A DNA stretch of 6,223 bases, from positions 27,418 to 33,640 of the forward strand of contig KL569160.1 in assembly GCA_000715635.1 (NCBI GenBank), given 5' to 3'. Below, piece after piece: positions 1-5,725 of the stretch (within the stretch, counting starts at the first letter, position 1; every line of letters starts with the position of its first letter). A program made the translations under genes and the position numbers. Under the pieces are notes generated by a model that saw nothing but the letters and a program-made list of their open reading frames with translations, was not told the origin of the DNA and searched no databases. Source of the DNA: Streptomyces violaceus (GTDB lineage Bacteria > Actinomycetota > Actinomycetes > Streptomycetales > Streptomycetaceae).

Positions 1-305
1 CAGTTCCGGTACCGGTGACCGAGTTCCACGATCAGGCCGGCCGCGCCGACATCAGCGAGCTGGTCGACGTAGTCACGCAGCTCGGAAGCATCCTCGGGGT
101 ACGGCATGCCGGTCGTCAGCACCAGTTCACCGCCCTCGAGGAAGTCGGCGGGATTGAGCAGTTCGGTGACATGTACCCAGCGCACCGCACGGTTGAGGTG
201 TGATGCACCGGCCAGGACGCGCGGCATCCCTTCGACGAGTACAGGCAGTCGCAGAACCTCCTCGATGGTGAGGAAATGCCCGGTTGCGGGACGTCTGGGC
301 GGCAT
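1..305 (-). CDS. PucR-family transcriptional regulator, N-terminal part (3' end beyond left edge)
   Basis: Read on the minus strand from an ATG at 305-303, this frame stays open to the left edge, giving 101 residues and part of a codon. It starts MPPRRPATGHFLTIEEVL and contains RAVRWVHVTELLNP and GGELVLTTGMPY. These are hallmarks of the PucR N-terminal ligand-sensing domain, which covers about residues 11-101. The start is well fixed: an in-frame TGA lies at 338-336 with no other ATG or GTG between, and a weak GAGAAAG ribosome site lies just upstream. The C-terminal helix-turn-helix expected in this family is outside the window. Characterised relatives respond to nitrogen compounds (Bacillus PucR, purine catabolism; mycobacterial PruC, proline). 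Divergent placement from a catabolic and uptake operon suggests it regulates that operon, which is inference. Family assignment is strong; the ligand is unknown. Confidence 0.88.
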   Translation of the reverse strand, partial: MPPRRPATGHFLTIEEVLRLPVLVEGMPRVLAGASHLNRAVRWVHVTELLNPADFLEGGELVLTTGMPYPEDASELRDYVDQLADVGAAGLIVELGHRYRN

Positions 306-337
306 AGGGGGTGCTTTCTCACGGGGGGTCGGGGGTC

Positions 338-366
338 ACCTTCGCACCGGCCACTCACCGTGACAA
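338..366 (-). promoter_or_regulatory. Candidate promoter for the PucR-type regulator gene
   Basis: On the minus strand, TTGTCA (366-361) is followed after 17 nt by GAAGGT (343-338). This is a fair match to the actinomycete housekeeping pattern TTGAC-N16-18-TAnnnT, although the -10 box starts with G. It would start transcription near 331, leaving a leader of about 25 nt before the ATG at 305. This is a pattern match only. Confidence 0.3.
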
Positions 367-449
367 GAGGGGGGAGCGCTCTTTCCGAAGCTTGTCCGTC
401 GCCGTGACAGACCGTCTCAAGAAGGCCCCAAGGCGGAACAGAGTGTGGG

Positions 450-479
450 TTGACCTGCGTGTTCACCCGGGTCGAGAGT
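450..479 (+). promoter_or_regulatory. Candidate promoter for the oxidoreductase operon
   Basis: TTGACC at 450-455 is followed after 18 nt by GAGAGT at 474-479. The -35 box is good and the -10 box is imperfect against TAGRRT. Transcription would begin near 486, just before the inverted repeat at 494-530, which would then lie in the first part of the 5' leader or act as a downstream operator. This is a pattern match only. Confidence 0.35.
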
Positions 480-493
480 GAACGCCATCCCCA

Positions 494-530
494 GCGGGAC
501 ACGGACGGGAAGCGTCCGCTCAGTGTCCGC
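494..530 (+). repeat. Nested inverted repeat in the oxidoreductase leader
   Basis: The outer arms are GCGGGACAC (494-502) and GTGTCCGC (523-530), an 8-bp match with one bulged G. The inner arms are GGACG (503-507) and CGTCC (513-517), closing a GGAAG loop at 508-512. GCTCA (518-522) forms a one-sided bulge. The inner repeat alone extends to the perfect pair CGGACG / CGTCCG at 502-507 and 513-518. It could be an operator for the divergent regulator or an mRNA stem-loop. No T-tract follows, so it does not look like an intrinsic terminator. High GC raises the chance rate of such structures. Confidence 0.45.
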
Positions 531-572
531 ACGGTGCTGGGACACGACTGCCACCCAGGCCGCACCCGGCGA

Positions 573-578
573 AAGGAG
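573..578 (+). promoter_or_regulatory. Ribosome binding site that fixes the oxidoreductase start
   Basis: AAGGAG lies 7 nt before the ATG at 586, the ideal distance. It decides in favour of this start over an in-frame GTG at 478, which has no comparable site. The GTG would add 36 residues ahead of the FAD-binding strand that normally begins these proteins. Confidence 0.85.
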
Positions 579-585
579 CCACCTC

Positions 586-1722
586 ATGCGCATCTCGAAG
601 CGCGTCGCCGTGATCGGTGCCGGCAGCATGGGCAGCCAGGTCATGTGGCGACTGGCCGCCCGGGGAGCCGAGGTCATCGGCTACGACCGCTATGCGCCGG
701 GGCACGACCGCGGCGCGGCCGGGGGCGAGACCCGCATCTTCCGCGCCGTGCACCTCGGTGACCCCGGGTACATTCCGCTGCTGGGGCTCGCCGACCGCAT
801 GTGGGACCGGCTCCAGCGCGAAACCGGCTTCTCGCTGCGACGCCGCAGCGGATGCCTGGTGATGGGCGAAACAGCGTCGCCGTCCATGCGCCTCCTCCTC
901 TCCGCCAGCTCCACCCACAGGCTGGATCACGAGGTACTGGACAGGGAGGAACTCGCCCGCCGCTACCCGCAGCACCGCCTCCCGGACGGGCACACCGCCG
1001 TCCTCGACCGGATGGGCGCCGTCATCAGGCCCGAGGCGTCGGTCCAGGCCGCCGCCACCCGCGCCGAGCAACTGGGCGCCCGGCTGCACCGCTACACCCC
1101 GGTGCGAGAGGTCGCGCCCGCGGCAGGCGGCGGGGTGCGCATCGTCACGGATCAGGGCACGGACCACGTGGATACCGCTGTGGTGACCGTGGGCCCCTGG
1201 ATCAACACCCTGCTCCCGGACCTTCCGCGGACGGTCGACGTCCGCCGGCTGATCAGCTCCTGGCACCTCCCCACCCGCCACGACTGGTTCGCCGGCGGCG
1301 CCCCCGCCTTCGTACGCAGCACACCTCACGACTGCTACGGACTTCCGTCGCCTGACGGCATCTCCGTCAAGCTGGGCCTCTCTCTCGCACGCTATCTGCC
1401 CGTACCCGACCCCGAACTTCTCGACCGCACGGTCCGTCCGGAGGAACTCGCCACCTTCCGCGAGCTCATCGGCGAGCTGATGCCGGACCTGAACCCCGAC
1501 CCCATCAGGCTGTCGGTCTACATGGAGGGCTACACGGAGTCCGGCAACCCGCTCGTCGGTCATCTCCCCGGCGAGGACGACATCATCGTCATGGCCGGAT
1601 TCTCCGGCAGCGGCTTCAAGCTCTCGCCCGCGATGGGTGAGATCGCCGCCGACCTGGCCCTCGACGGCACCACGGACCATCCCATCGGCTTCCTGGCACC
1701 GGCCGAAGCCGGCGCCGTCTGA
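586..1722 (+). CDS. FAD-dependent oxidoreductase, sarcosine oxidase / N-methyltryptophan oxidase-like (DAO family)
   Basis: The 378-residue protein probably oxidises a C-N bond of an amino acid or N-methylated amine in the cytoplasm, using FAD and oxygen. A Rossmann FAD motif GAGSMG sits at residues 11-16, close to the N terminus as expected. GETRIFR (47-53), DCYGLP (249-254), SVKLG (260-264) and AGFSGSGFKLS (337-347) match monomeric sarcosine oxidase (MSOX) along its whole length, and family proteins are about 370-390 residues. By eye, the MSOX residues Arg49, Arg52, Tyr254, Lys265 and Lys348 correspond to Arg50, Arg53, Tyr251, Lys262 and Lys345 here. The covalent-flavin Cys315 appears to be Ser310, His45 is Gly46 and His269 is Ser266. 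FAD is therefore probably bound non-covalently and the substrate may differ (inference). It is the first gene of the plus-strand operon and lies upstream of a HAD hydrolase and a polyamine-type importer. The family call is firm; the substrate is unknown. Confidence 0.9.
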   Translation: MRISKRVAVIGAGSMGSQVMWRLAARGAEVIGYDRYAPGHDRGAAGGETRIFRAVHLGDPGYIPLLGLADRMWDRLQRETGFSLRRRSGCLVMGETASPSMRLLLSASSTHRLDHEVLDREELARRYPQHRLPDGHTAVLDRMGAVIRPEASVQAAATRAEQLGARLHRYTPVREVAPAAGGGVRIVTDQGTDHVDTAVVTVGPWINTLLPDLPRTVDVRRLISSWHLPTRHDWFAGGAPAFVRSTPHDCYGLPSPDGISVKLGLSLARYLPVPDPELLDRTVRPEELATFRELIGELMPDLNPDPIRLSVYMEGYTESGNPLVGHLPGEDDIIVMAGFSGSGFKLSPAMGEIAADLALDGTTDHPIGFLAPAEAGAV

Positions 1723-1754
1723 CCCGACGTCACCTCGCCCACGCCATGGGGAAG

Positions 1755-1774
1755 TCCGTCACAGATGTGCCGGA
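1755..1774. repeat. 20-bp imperfect palindrome between oxidoreductase and HAD genes
   Basis: The arms TCCGTCACA (1755-1763) and TGTGCCGGA (1766-1774) are reverse complements at 8 of 9 positions around a 2-bp centre. The repeat lies in the unusually A/T-rich 112-nt gap, about 60 nt before the HAD start. The size and symmetry fit an operator for a dimeric regulator. As RNA it gives only a short stem without a T-tract, so it is not a convincing terminator. A left-arm segment, CCGTCACAG, resembles the repeats CCGTGACA(G) in the divergent promoter region. Confidence 0.45.
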
Positions 1775-1823
1775 AAAGTAATGACAAATACTGAACCACG
1801 CCCTGTTCCTGCAGCACAGAATT

Positions 1824-1827
1824 GGAG
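1824..1827 (+). promoter_or_regulatory. Ribosome binding site that fixes the HAD hydrolase start
   Basis: GGAG lies 7 nt before the ATG at 1835. An alternative in-frame ATG at 1781 has a purine-rich stretch (GGAAAAG) only 2 nt away, which is too close. It would also add an 18-residue tail not expected before the first HAD strand. The 1835 start puts the nucleophile at residue 14, normal for the family. Confidence 0.65.
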
Positions 1828-1834
1828 CTCTTCC

Positions 1835-2509
1835 ATGAGCGAACCCTCGTTCCGTCCGAAGTACGTCTCGTTCGACTGCTACGGCACCTTGATCGAGTAC
1901 CCGATCACCCCCATCACGCGGGAGCTCGTCGGCGACCAGATCCCCGCCGCGCAGTGGGACCAGTTCGTACGGGAGTTCCGCGGCTACCGCTACGACCAGG
2001 TCCGCGGCGAGTACTACTCCTACGAGCAGGTGCTGCAGGACTCCTTCGAGCGGGTCTGCCGCAAGTGGGGTCTGAAGGCGGCCCCGGACGCCGGCAAGCG
2101 GTTCGCCGACGGCGTCCGCAGCTGGGGGCCCCACGCCGACGTGCCGGAACCGCTGAAGAAGATGGGCGAGCACTACAAGCTGGTGATCTTCTCCAACGCC
2201 GACGACTCCTTCCTCGAGGAGAGCGTGCCCCGGCTCGGCGCGGACTTCCACGCGGTCTACACCGCGGAGCAGGCCGGCTACTACAAGCCCCGCTACGCCG
2301 CGTTCGAGTACATGCTCGACCAGCTCGACGCGTCCCCCGAGGACTTCGTGCACGTCTCCTCGCACACCCGCTACGACCTGATGCCGATGCACGACATGGG
2401 CTTCCGCAACCTGATCCTCCTGGACCGGGGCTACGACCCCGTGACCCACGGCTACGACTACGTGCCGGTGAAGTCCCTGGACGAGCTCAACCGCATGCTC
2501 GGCATCTGA
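1835..2509 (+). CDS. HAD-superfamily hydrolase, L-2-haloacid dehalogenase-like (type II)
   Basis: This 224-residue cytoplasmic protein is a single HAD domain with an inserted helical cap (about residues 20-100). Motif I is SFDCYGTL, with nucleophile Asp14. A Tyr in place of the second Asp is the pattern of L-2-haloacid dehalogenases (DxYGT) rather than HAD phosphatases (DxDGT). Motif II is IFSNADD with Ser120-Asn121, motif III is YYKPRY with Lys151, and motif IV is HVSSHTRYD with Ser175 and Asp181. From memory of L-DEX from Pseudomonas sp. YL, Asp10, Thr14, Ser118, Lys151, Ser175 and Asp180 have counterparts, but Asn177 is His177 and Tyr157 is Phe157. A halide-binding Arg41 equivalent could be Arg46 or Arg49, which I cannot settle without alignment. 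Fold and motifs are firm. Dehalogenation of a real organohalide is doubtful given the oxidase and polyamine-type transporter around it, so the substrate is open. Confidence 0.85.
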   Translation: MSEPSFRPKYVSFDCYGTLIEYPITPITRELVGDQIPAAQWDQFVREFRGYRYDQVRGEYYSYEQVLQDSFERVCRKWGLKAAPDAGKRFADGVRSWGPHADVPEPLKKMGEHYKLVIFSNADDSFLEESVPRLGADFHAVYTAEQAGYYKPRYAAFEYMLDQLDASPEDFVHVSSHTRYDLMPMHDMGFRNLILLDRGYDPVTHGYDYVPVKSLDELNRMLGI

Positions 2510-2533
2510 CCTCCCACCCTCTCCGTCCGGGAC

Positions 2534-2554
2534 CCGTGCGTCCCCGCAGCACGG
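2534..2554 (+). repeat. Hairpin between HAD gene and substrate-binding protein gene
   Basis: A perfect 6-bp inverted repeat, CCGTGC (2534-2539) and GCACGG (2549-2554), encloses a 9-nt loop. A short palindrome, GTCC-G-GGAC (2525-2533), lies directly before it. No T-run follows, so it is not a standard intrinsic terminator. Its place upstream of the binding-protein gene would suit an mRNA processing or stabilising stem that sets a higher level of the binding protein, but this is inference and such stems arise easily in GC-rich DNA. Confidence 0.35.
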
Positions 2555-2592
2555 ATTCCCCGTACCCCCAGCGATCTCCAGGAGGCTCTGCC

Positions 2593-3690
2593 ATGGAAGA
2601 CAACCGGATAGGACGCAGAACCGTACTCCGCACCGCAGGTGCGCTGGCCGCTGCCACGGCAGTGACCGGATGCGGCACCCTCATGGGCTCCGGCGGAAGC
2701 CGCGGCTCATCGGGTGGCGGCGGCAAGAACAAGATCGTCGTCAGCAACACCGGTGGCGCCTACAACGACGCTCTGACCAAGGCGCTCTACGAGCCGTTCG
2801 CCAAGGAGACCGGCATCACGGTCACCACGGTCAACTACCAGTCCGCGCAGATCATCGCCCAGGTCAGGCAGGGCCGGCCGCAGGTCGACCTGATGGACAA
2901 CACCCTGCTGATCTTCCAGAAGATGGCCCGCCTGGACTGTCTGGAGGCGGTGGACTACGACCGGCTGAAGAGCGTCAAGGGCGCCGGGATCGCGGAGCAC
3001 CAGCTGCCGGAACACGCGGTCGGCAAGAACGTCTGGGCGAGCCTGATGGCCTACCGCACGGACAGTCTGAAGCGCGCGCCGAAGGGCTGGGCCGACTTCT
3101 GGAACACCCACTCCTTCGCCGGTCAGCGCTCGTTGCAGAGCGCTGAAGCGGACAACCCGGAGCTGGAGTTCGCGCTGCTGGCCGACGGGGTGCCCCTGGA
3201 CAAGCTGTACCCCCTCGACCTGGACCGGGCGTTCGCCTCGATGTCACGGATCCGCGGCGAGGTGAAGAAGTTCTGGAACACCGGCGCCCTTCCGGCGGTG
3301 CTGCTGGGCCGCAAGGAGGTCGTCATGACCAGCCTGTGGAGCGGCCGCGCGGACGAGCTGATCAAGCAGGGCCAGCCGGTCGCCTACCAGTGGAACGGCG
3401 CCCGGCGGCTCACCAACGGCTGGGGCATCCCGAAGGGCGCGGACAACACGGACGCGGCCTACAAGCTGATCGACTTCTCCCTGCGTCCCGAGGTGCAGGC
3501 GGCGTTCGCCAAGCTCTTCCCGCAGGGGCCGGTCGTCCCCGCTGCCACCAAGCTGCTCTCGGACGATGTCCTGGCCACGCTGCCGACCTCGCCGCAGAAC
3601 CTGAAGACCGGGTTCGACACCGATGTGGCCTGGTGGGACAAGAACGTGGAGGCCGTTGCCAAGCGCTGGCGGGAGTGGGCCGATGCCTGA
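2593..3690 (+). CDS. ABC transporter substrate-binding lipoprotein, PotD-like (polyamine/opine/phosphonate class)
   Basis: The 365-residue protein is exported and captures the transporter's ligand outside the membrane. Its signal region has a twin-arginine motif, GRRTVLR (residues 7-13), a hydrophobic Ala-rich stretch, and a lipobox VTGC with the lipidated Cys27, so it is likely a Tat-exported lipoprotein. A flexible Gly/Ser linker (about 32-44) joins the anchor to the binding domain. That domain opens with KIVVSNTGGAYNDAL and carries the segment PKGWADFWNTHSFAGQRSL, typical of PotD-type extracellular solute-binding proteins. AGGAGG lies 7 nt before the ATG at 2593 and fixes the start; the open frame further upstream is a shadow of the HAD gene. 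It is the first gene of the transporter block and overlaps the ATPase gene by 8 nt. Family call is strong; the ligand (polyamine, opine, betaine-like or amino-acid derivative) cannot be decided by eye. Confidence 0.9.
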   Translation: MEDNRIGRRTVLRTAGALAAATAVTGCGTLMGSGGSRGSSGGGGKNKIVVSNTGGAYNDALTKALYEPFAKETGITVTTVNYQSAQIIAQVRQGRPQVDLMDNTLLIFQKMARLDCLEAVDYDRLKSVKGAGIAEHQLPEHAVGKNVWASLMAYRTDSLKRAPKGWADFWNTHSFAGQRSLQSAEADNPELEFALLADGVPLDKLYPLDLDRAFASMSRIRGEVKKFWNTGALPAVLLGRKEVVMTSLWSGRADELIKQGQPVAYQWNGARRLTNGWGIPKGADNTDAAYKLIDFSLRPEVQAAFAKLFPQGPVVPAATKLLSDDVLATLPTSPQNLKTGFDTDVAWWDKNVEAVAKRWREWADA

Positions 3691-4819
3691 GCGGACCACA
3701 CTTCTCGCCTCGGCCCTGGCCCCGGGGTCCAACTCACTGACCGGTAAGTCGTTGTCCGTGACGGGGCTGCGGAAGTCCTACAGCGGGACGACGGTGGTCG
3801 ACGATGTGGACATGGAGATCGCGGCGGGTGAGTTCGTCACCTTCCTCGGCTCCTCCGGTTCCGGGAAGACCACCACGCTGATGATGCTGGCCGGGTTCAC
3901 CGAACCCGACTCCGGCAGCGTCACCGTCGACGGCCGGGACATCACCAAACTCAACCCCGGAAAGCGTGACTTCGGTTTCGTCTTCCAGCAGTACCTGCTC
4001 TTCCCGCACATGACGGTCGCGGAGAACGTCGCCTTCCCGCTCCAGCTGCGCGGAGTACCCAAGGCGGAGATCCGCCGCCGCGTGGGAGAAACCCTGGAGG
4101 CGGCGGGCCTGTCGAAGTTCGCCGGCCGCAAGCCGCGTGAGCTCTCCGGTGGCCAGCAGCAACGCGTCGCGCTGTGCCGGGTGCTGGTCTACCGACCGCC
4201 GATCGTGCTGATGGACGAACCGCTGGGCGCGCTGGACAAGAAGCTGCGCGACCAGATGCAGACCGAGATCAAGTCCATTCAGCGTGAACTGGGCCTGACC
4301 GTCGTCTACGTGACGCACGATCAGGAGGAGGCGCTGGTCCTGTCGGACCGGATCGCCATCATGAAGGACGGCCGTATCGAGCAGTTCGACACCCCTCGGG
4401 GTCTGTTCGAGCGCCCCTGCACGCCGTTCGTGGCGGATTTCCTGGGCGCCGCCAACTTCCTCACCGGCAAGGTCGAGGACGGTGGGGGCGACGGCTGCAC
4501 CCGGGTGCGCCTGGACACCGGCGGTCTGCTCACCGCCCGCGCCCACCCGTGTGTGCCCGGGCAGAGCGTGCGCGCCGCGGTGCGCCCGGGCAGGCTGCGC
4601 CTGGTCAGCGCCGAGGAGGGCTGTTGTACCGGCACGGTCGAGACGGCCGTCTACGTGGGCTCGCTCACCCGGATCACCGTCCGCCTGGACGGCGCCGCTC
4701 CGGCAACGCCGCCGCTGCGGATCGAGACCGCCGGCGTCCCGCCGCGCACGGGCGAACGGGTCTGTGTCACCGCCGATCGTGACGATGTCAGTGTCTTCGA
4801 CGCCACGGACGGGGGGTGA
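3683..4819 (+). CDS. ABC transporter ATP-binding protein, PotA-like
   Basis: This 378-residue cytoplasmic ATPase powers the importer. The nucleotide-binding domain has Walker A GSSGSGKTT (56-64), Q-loop glutamine Gln102 in FQQYLLFPHMTV, signature LSGGQQQR (154-161), Walker B IVLMDEP (174-180), D-loop GALD (182-185) and switch His212 in VTHDQEEAL. The C-terminal third (about 285-375) looks like the TOBE regulatory domain of PotA/MalK-type ATPases, with SVRAAVRPGRLRL and a terminal VSVFD. The usual ALARALV after the signature reads ALCRVLV. The ATG at 3683 overlaps the binding-protein stop by 8 nt and has GGGAG 7 nt upstream, which indicates translational coupling; a longer upstream frame lies inside the previous gene. 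Six of the seven cysteines I counted fall at 246 and beyond (246, 272, 290, 314, 315, 361). Complete and intact. Confidence 0.95.
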   Translation: MPERTTLLASALAPGSNSLTGKSLSVTGLRKSYSGTTVVDDVDMEIAAGEFVTFLGSSGSGKTTTLMMLAGFTEPDSGSVTVDGRDITKLNPGKRDFGFVFQQYLLFPHMTVAENVAFPLQLRGVPKAEIRRRVGETLEAAGLSKFAGRKPRELSGGQQQRVALCRVLVYRPPIVLMDEPLGALDKKLRDQMQTEIKSIQRELGLTVVYVTHDQEEALVLSDRIAIMKDGRIEQFDTPRGLFERPCTPFVADFLGAANFLTGKVEDGGGDGCTRVRLDTGGLLTARAHPCVPGQSVRAAVRPGRLRLVSAEEGCCTGTVETAVYVGSLTRITVRLDGAAPATPPLRIETAGVPPRTGERVCVTADRDDVSVFDATDGG

Positions 4820-4822
4820 GCC

Positions 4823-5725
4823 GTGGCCGGCACCGCTGTCGCACCTGCCAAGGTGCGTGTGAAGACGTCCGAGAAGCGCGGGCACCGCTCCCGCATCGCC
4901 CTGGTCAACGCCGTCCCCGTCACGGTGTTCCTGCTGGTGCTGTTCGTCTACCCGATCATCGGGGTGCTCTCGCTGAGCCTGGAGGGCGACAGTGGCGGCT
5001 TCACGCTGCACTGGTACACCGACGCGCTCAGCGGCGTGAACCTGTCCGTGCTGCTCTCCACCCTGCGGATCTCCGCGGAGACCGCGCTGCTGAGTCTGCT
5101 GGTGGGTTTCGGCCTGGCGCATGCCATCGCCCGGATGCGGCCCGTCTTCGCCGCGCTGGCCATGCTGATCGTGGTCGTGCCGCACTTCATCAGCGCCCTG
5201 GTGCGCACCTACGGCTGGATCATCATGCTCGGTGAGCACGGCCTCATCAACAGCCTGGCCACCTCCGTGCACGCCCCGGGCGCGCCGTATTCGCTGCTGT
5301 ACAACGAGACCGGTGTGGTCATCGGCACCACCTCCGTCATGCTCCCCTACACCGTCCTGGTGCTGCAGGGCGCGATGCGGGGCGTAGACGGGCGGCTCCT
5401 GGCCGCGGCAGCAGGCTTCGGCGCGAGCCGCCTGACCATCTTCCGCCGTATCTACCTGCCGCTGGTGGCGCCCGGTATCGGCACCGCCGGGCTGCTCAGC
5501 TTCATCCTGTGCCTGGGCTACTACATCACCCCGGCCCTGATGGGCGGCGACAAGCAGACCGTGGTCGCGGCGCTGATCGATCAGCAGGTGATGAAGCAGG
5601 ACCAGTGGAACTCCGCCGCCGCCTTCGGCGTGATCCTGCTGCTGCTCACCTTCGCCGGCCTGGGCGTGCTCGGCCTGGCCAAGCTCCGCCGCACCAGGGC
5701 ACACGCACGAAGGAGCGGCTCATGA
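4823..5725 (+). CDS. ABC transporter permease, PotB-like
   Basis: This 300-residue inner-membrane protein is one half of the channel. It has a basic cytoplasmic N terminus (residues 1-25) and about six membrane segments, near 26-51, 80-103, 108-127, 163-184, 215-237 and 260-283. The cytoplasmic coupling loop between segments 4 and 5 reads LLAAAAGFGAS...FRRIYLP (192-213) and matches the EAA motif of binding-protein-dependent permeases, with the key Gly200 kept and the leading Glu replaced by Ala194. The order of segments and the periplasmic stretch HWYTDAL after segment 1 fit the PotB type. Translation starts at a GTG 3 nt after the ATPase stop, with a purine-rich GGGGGGTGAG overlapping that stop. 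The stop overlaps the start of the next permease gene. Complete; substrate not deducible from the permease. Confidence 0.93.
   Translation: MAGTAVAPAKVRVKTSEKRGHRSRIALVNAVPVTVFLLVLFVYPIIGVLSLSLEGDSGGFTLHWYTDALSGVNLSVLLSTLRISAETALLSLLVGFGLAHAIARMRPVFAALAMLIVVVPHFISALVRTYGWIIMLGEHGLINSLATSVHAPGAPYSLLYNETGVVIGTTSVMLPYTVLVLQGAMRGVDGRLLAAAAGFGASRLTIFRRIYLPLVAPGIGTAGLLSFILCLGYYITPALMGGDKQTVVAALIDQQVMKQDQWNSAAAFGVILLLLTFAGLGVLGLAKLRRTRAHARRSGS

Larger units (their letters stand above)
306..585. promoter_or_regulatory. Divergent intergenic region between regulator and operon
   Basis: This 280-bp stretch separates the divergent regulator and oxidoreductase genes, and I see no credible gene in it. It must hold both promoters. 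It contains candidate -35/-10 pairs in each direction, a direct repeat CCGTGACA at 358-365 and 402-409, a nested inverted repeat at 494-530, and a second direct repeat GGGACACG at 496-503 and 539-546. Open frames that cross it lack family resemblance and have no good ribosome site, so they are treated as chance. Confidence 0.75.

Noticed and set aside
116..565. A minus-strand frame of about 149 codons crossing the divergent intergenic region
   Set aside because: It overlaps the PucR-type gene in a different frame. The PucR frame carries clear family motifs and this one does not.
478..585. GTG at 478 as the start of the oxidoreductase
   Set aside because: It would add 36 residues with no family resemblance before the Rossmann motif. 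It lacks a ribosome site, whereas AAGGAG sits 7 nt before the ATG at 586.
520..1680. A minus-strand open frame of about 386 codons opposite the oxidoreductase
   Set aside because: It is the shadow of the FAD enzyme, with composition typical of antisense translation and no motif.
1781..1834. ATG at 1781 as the start of the HAD hydrolase
   Set aside because: The purine-rich stretch is only 2 nt from this ATG. The 1835 start has better spacing and gives the usual distance to the nucleophile Asp. I would not call this excluded, only less likely.
1835..2509. HAD protein as a phosphonoacetaldehyde hydrolase (phosphonatase, PhnX), which would make the cluster a phosphonate pathway
   Set aside because: The transporter class and an oxidase would fit aminophosphonate use. 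However, phosphonatases have DxAGT in motif I, and this protein has DCYGT and a dehalogenase-like cap.
2534..2554. Hairpin before the binding-protein gene as an intrinsic terminator
   Set aside because: The stem is short and no T-rich run follows. The downstream gene has its own ribosome site and is in the same orientation, so read-through is expected.
1822..2592. Upstream extension of the binding-protein frame through the HAD gene
   Set aside because: The extension is Arg/Pro/Gly-rich noise over a real gene. The signal peptide and the AGGAGG site place the true start at 2593.
3734..5704. A long open frame on the minus strand (about 656 codons) opposite the ATPase and first permease
   Set aside because: It is antisense to two complete, motif-rich transporter genes. 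Its translation is low-complexity (Gln/Gly/Asp/His/Arg rich) with no recognisable domain. Long antisense frames are normal in GC-rich coding DNA.
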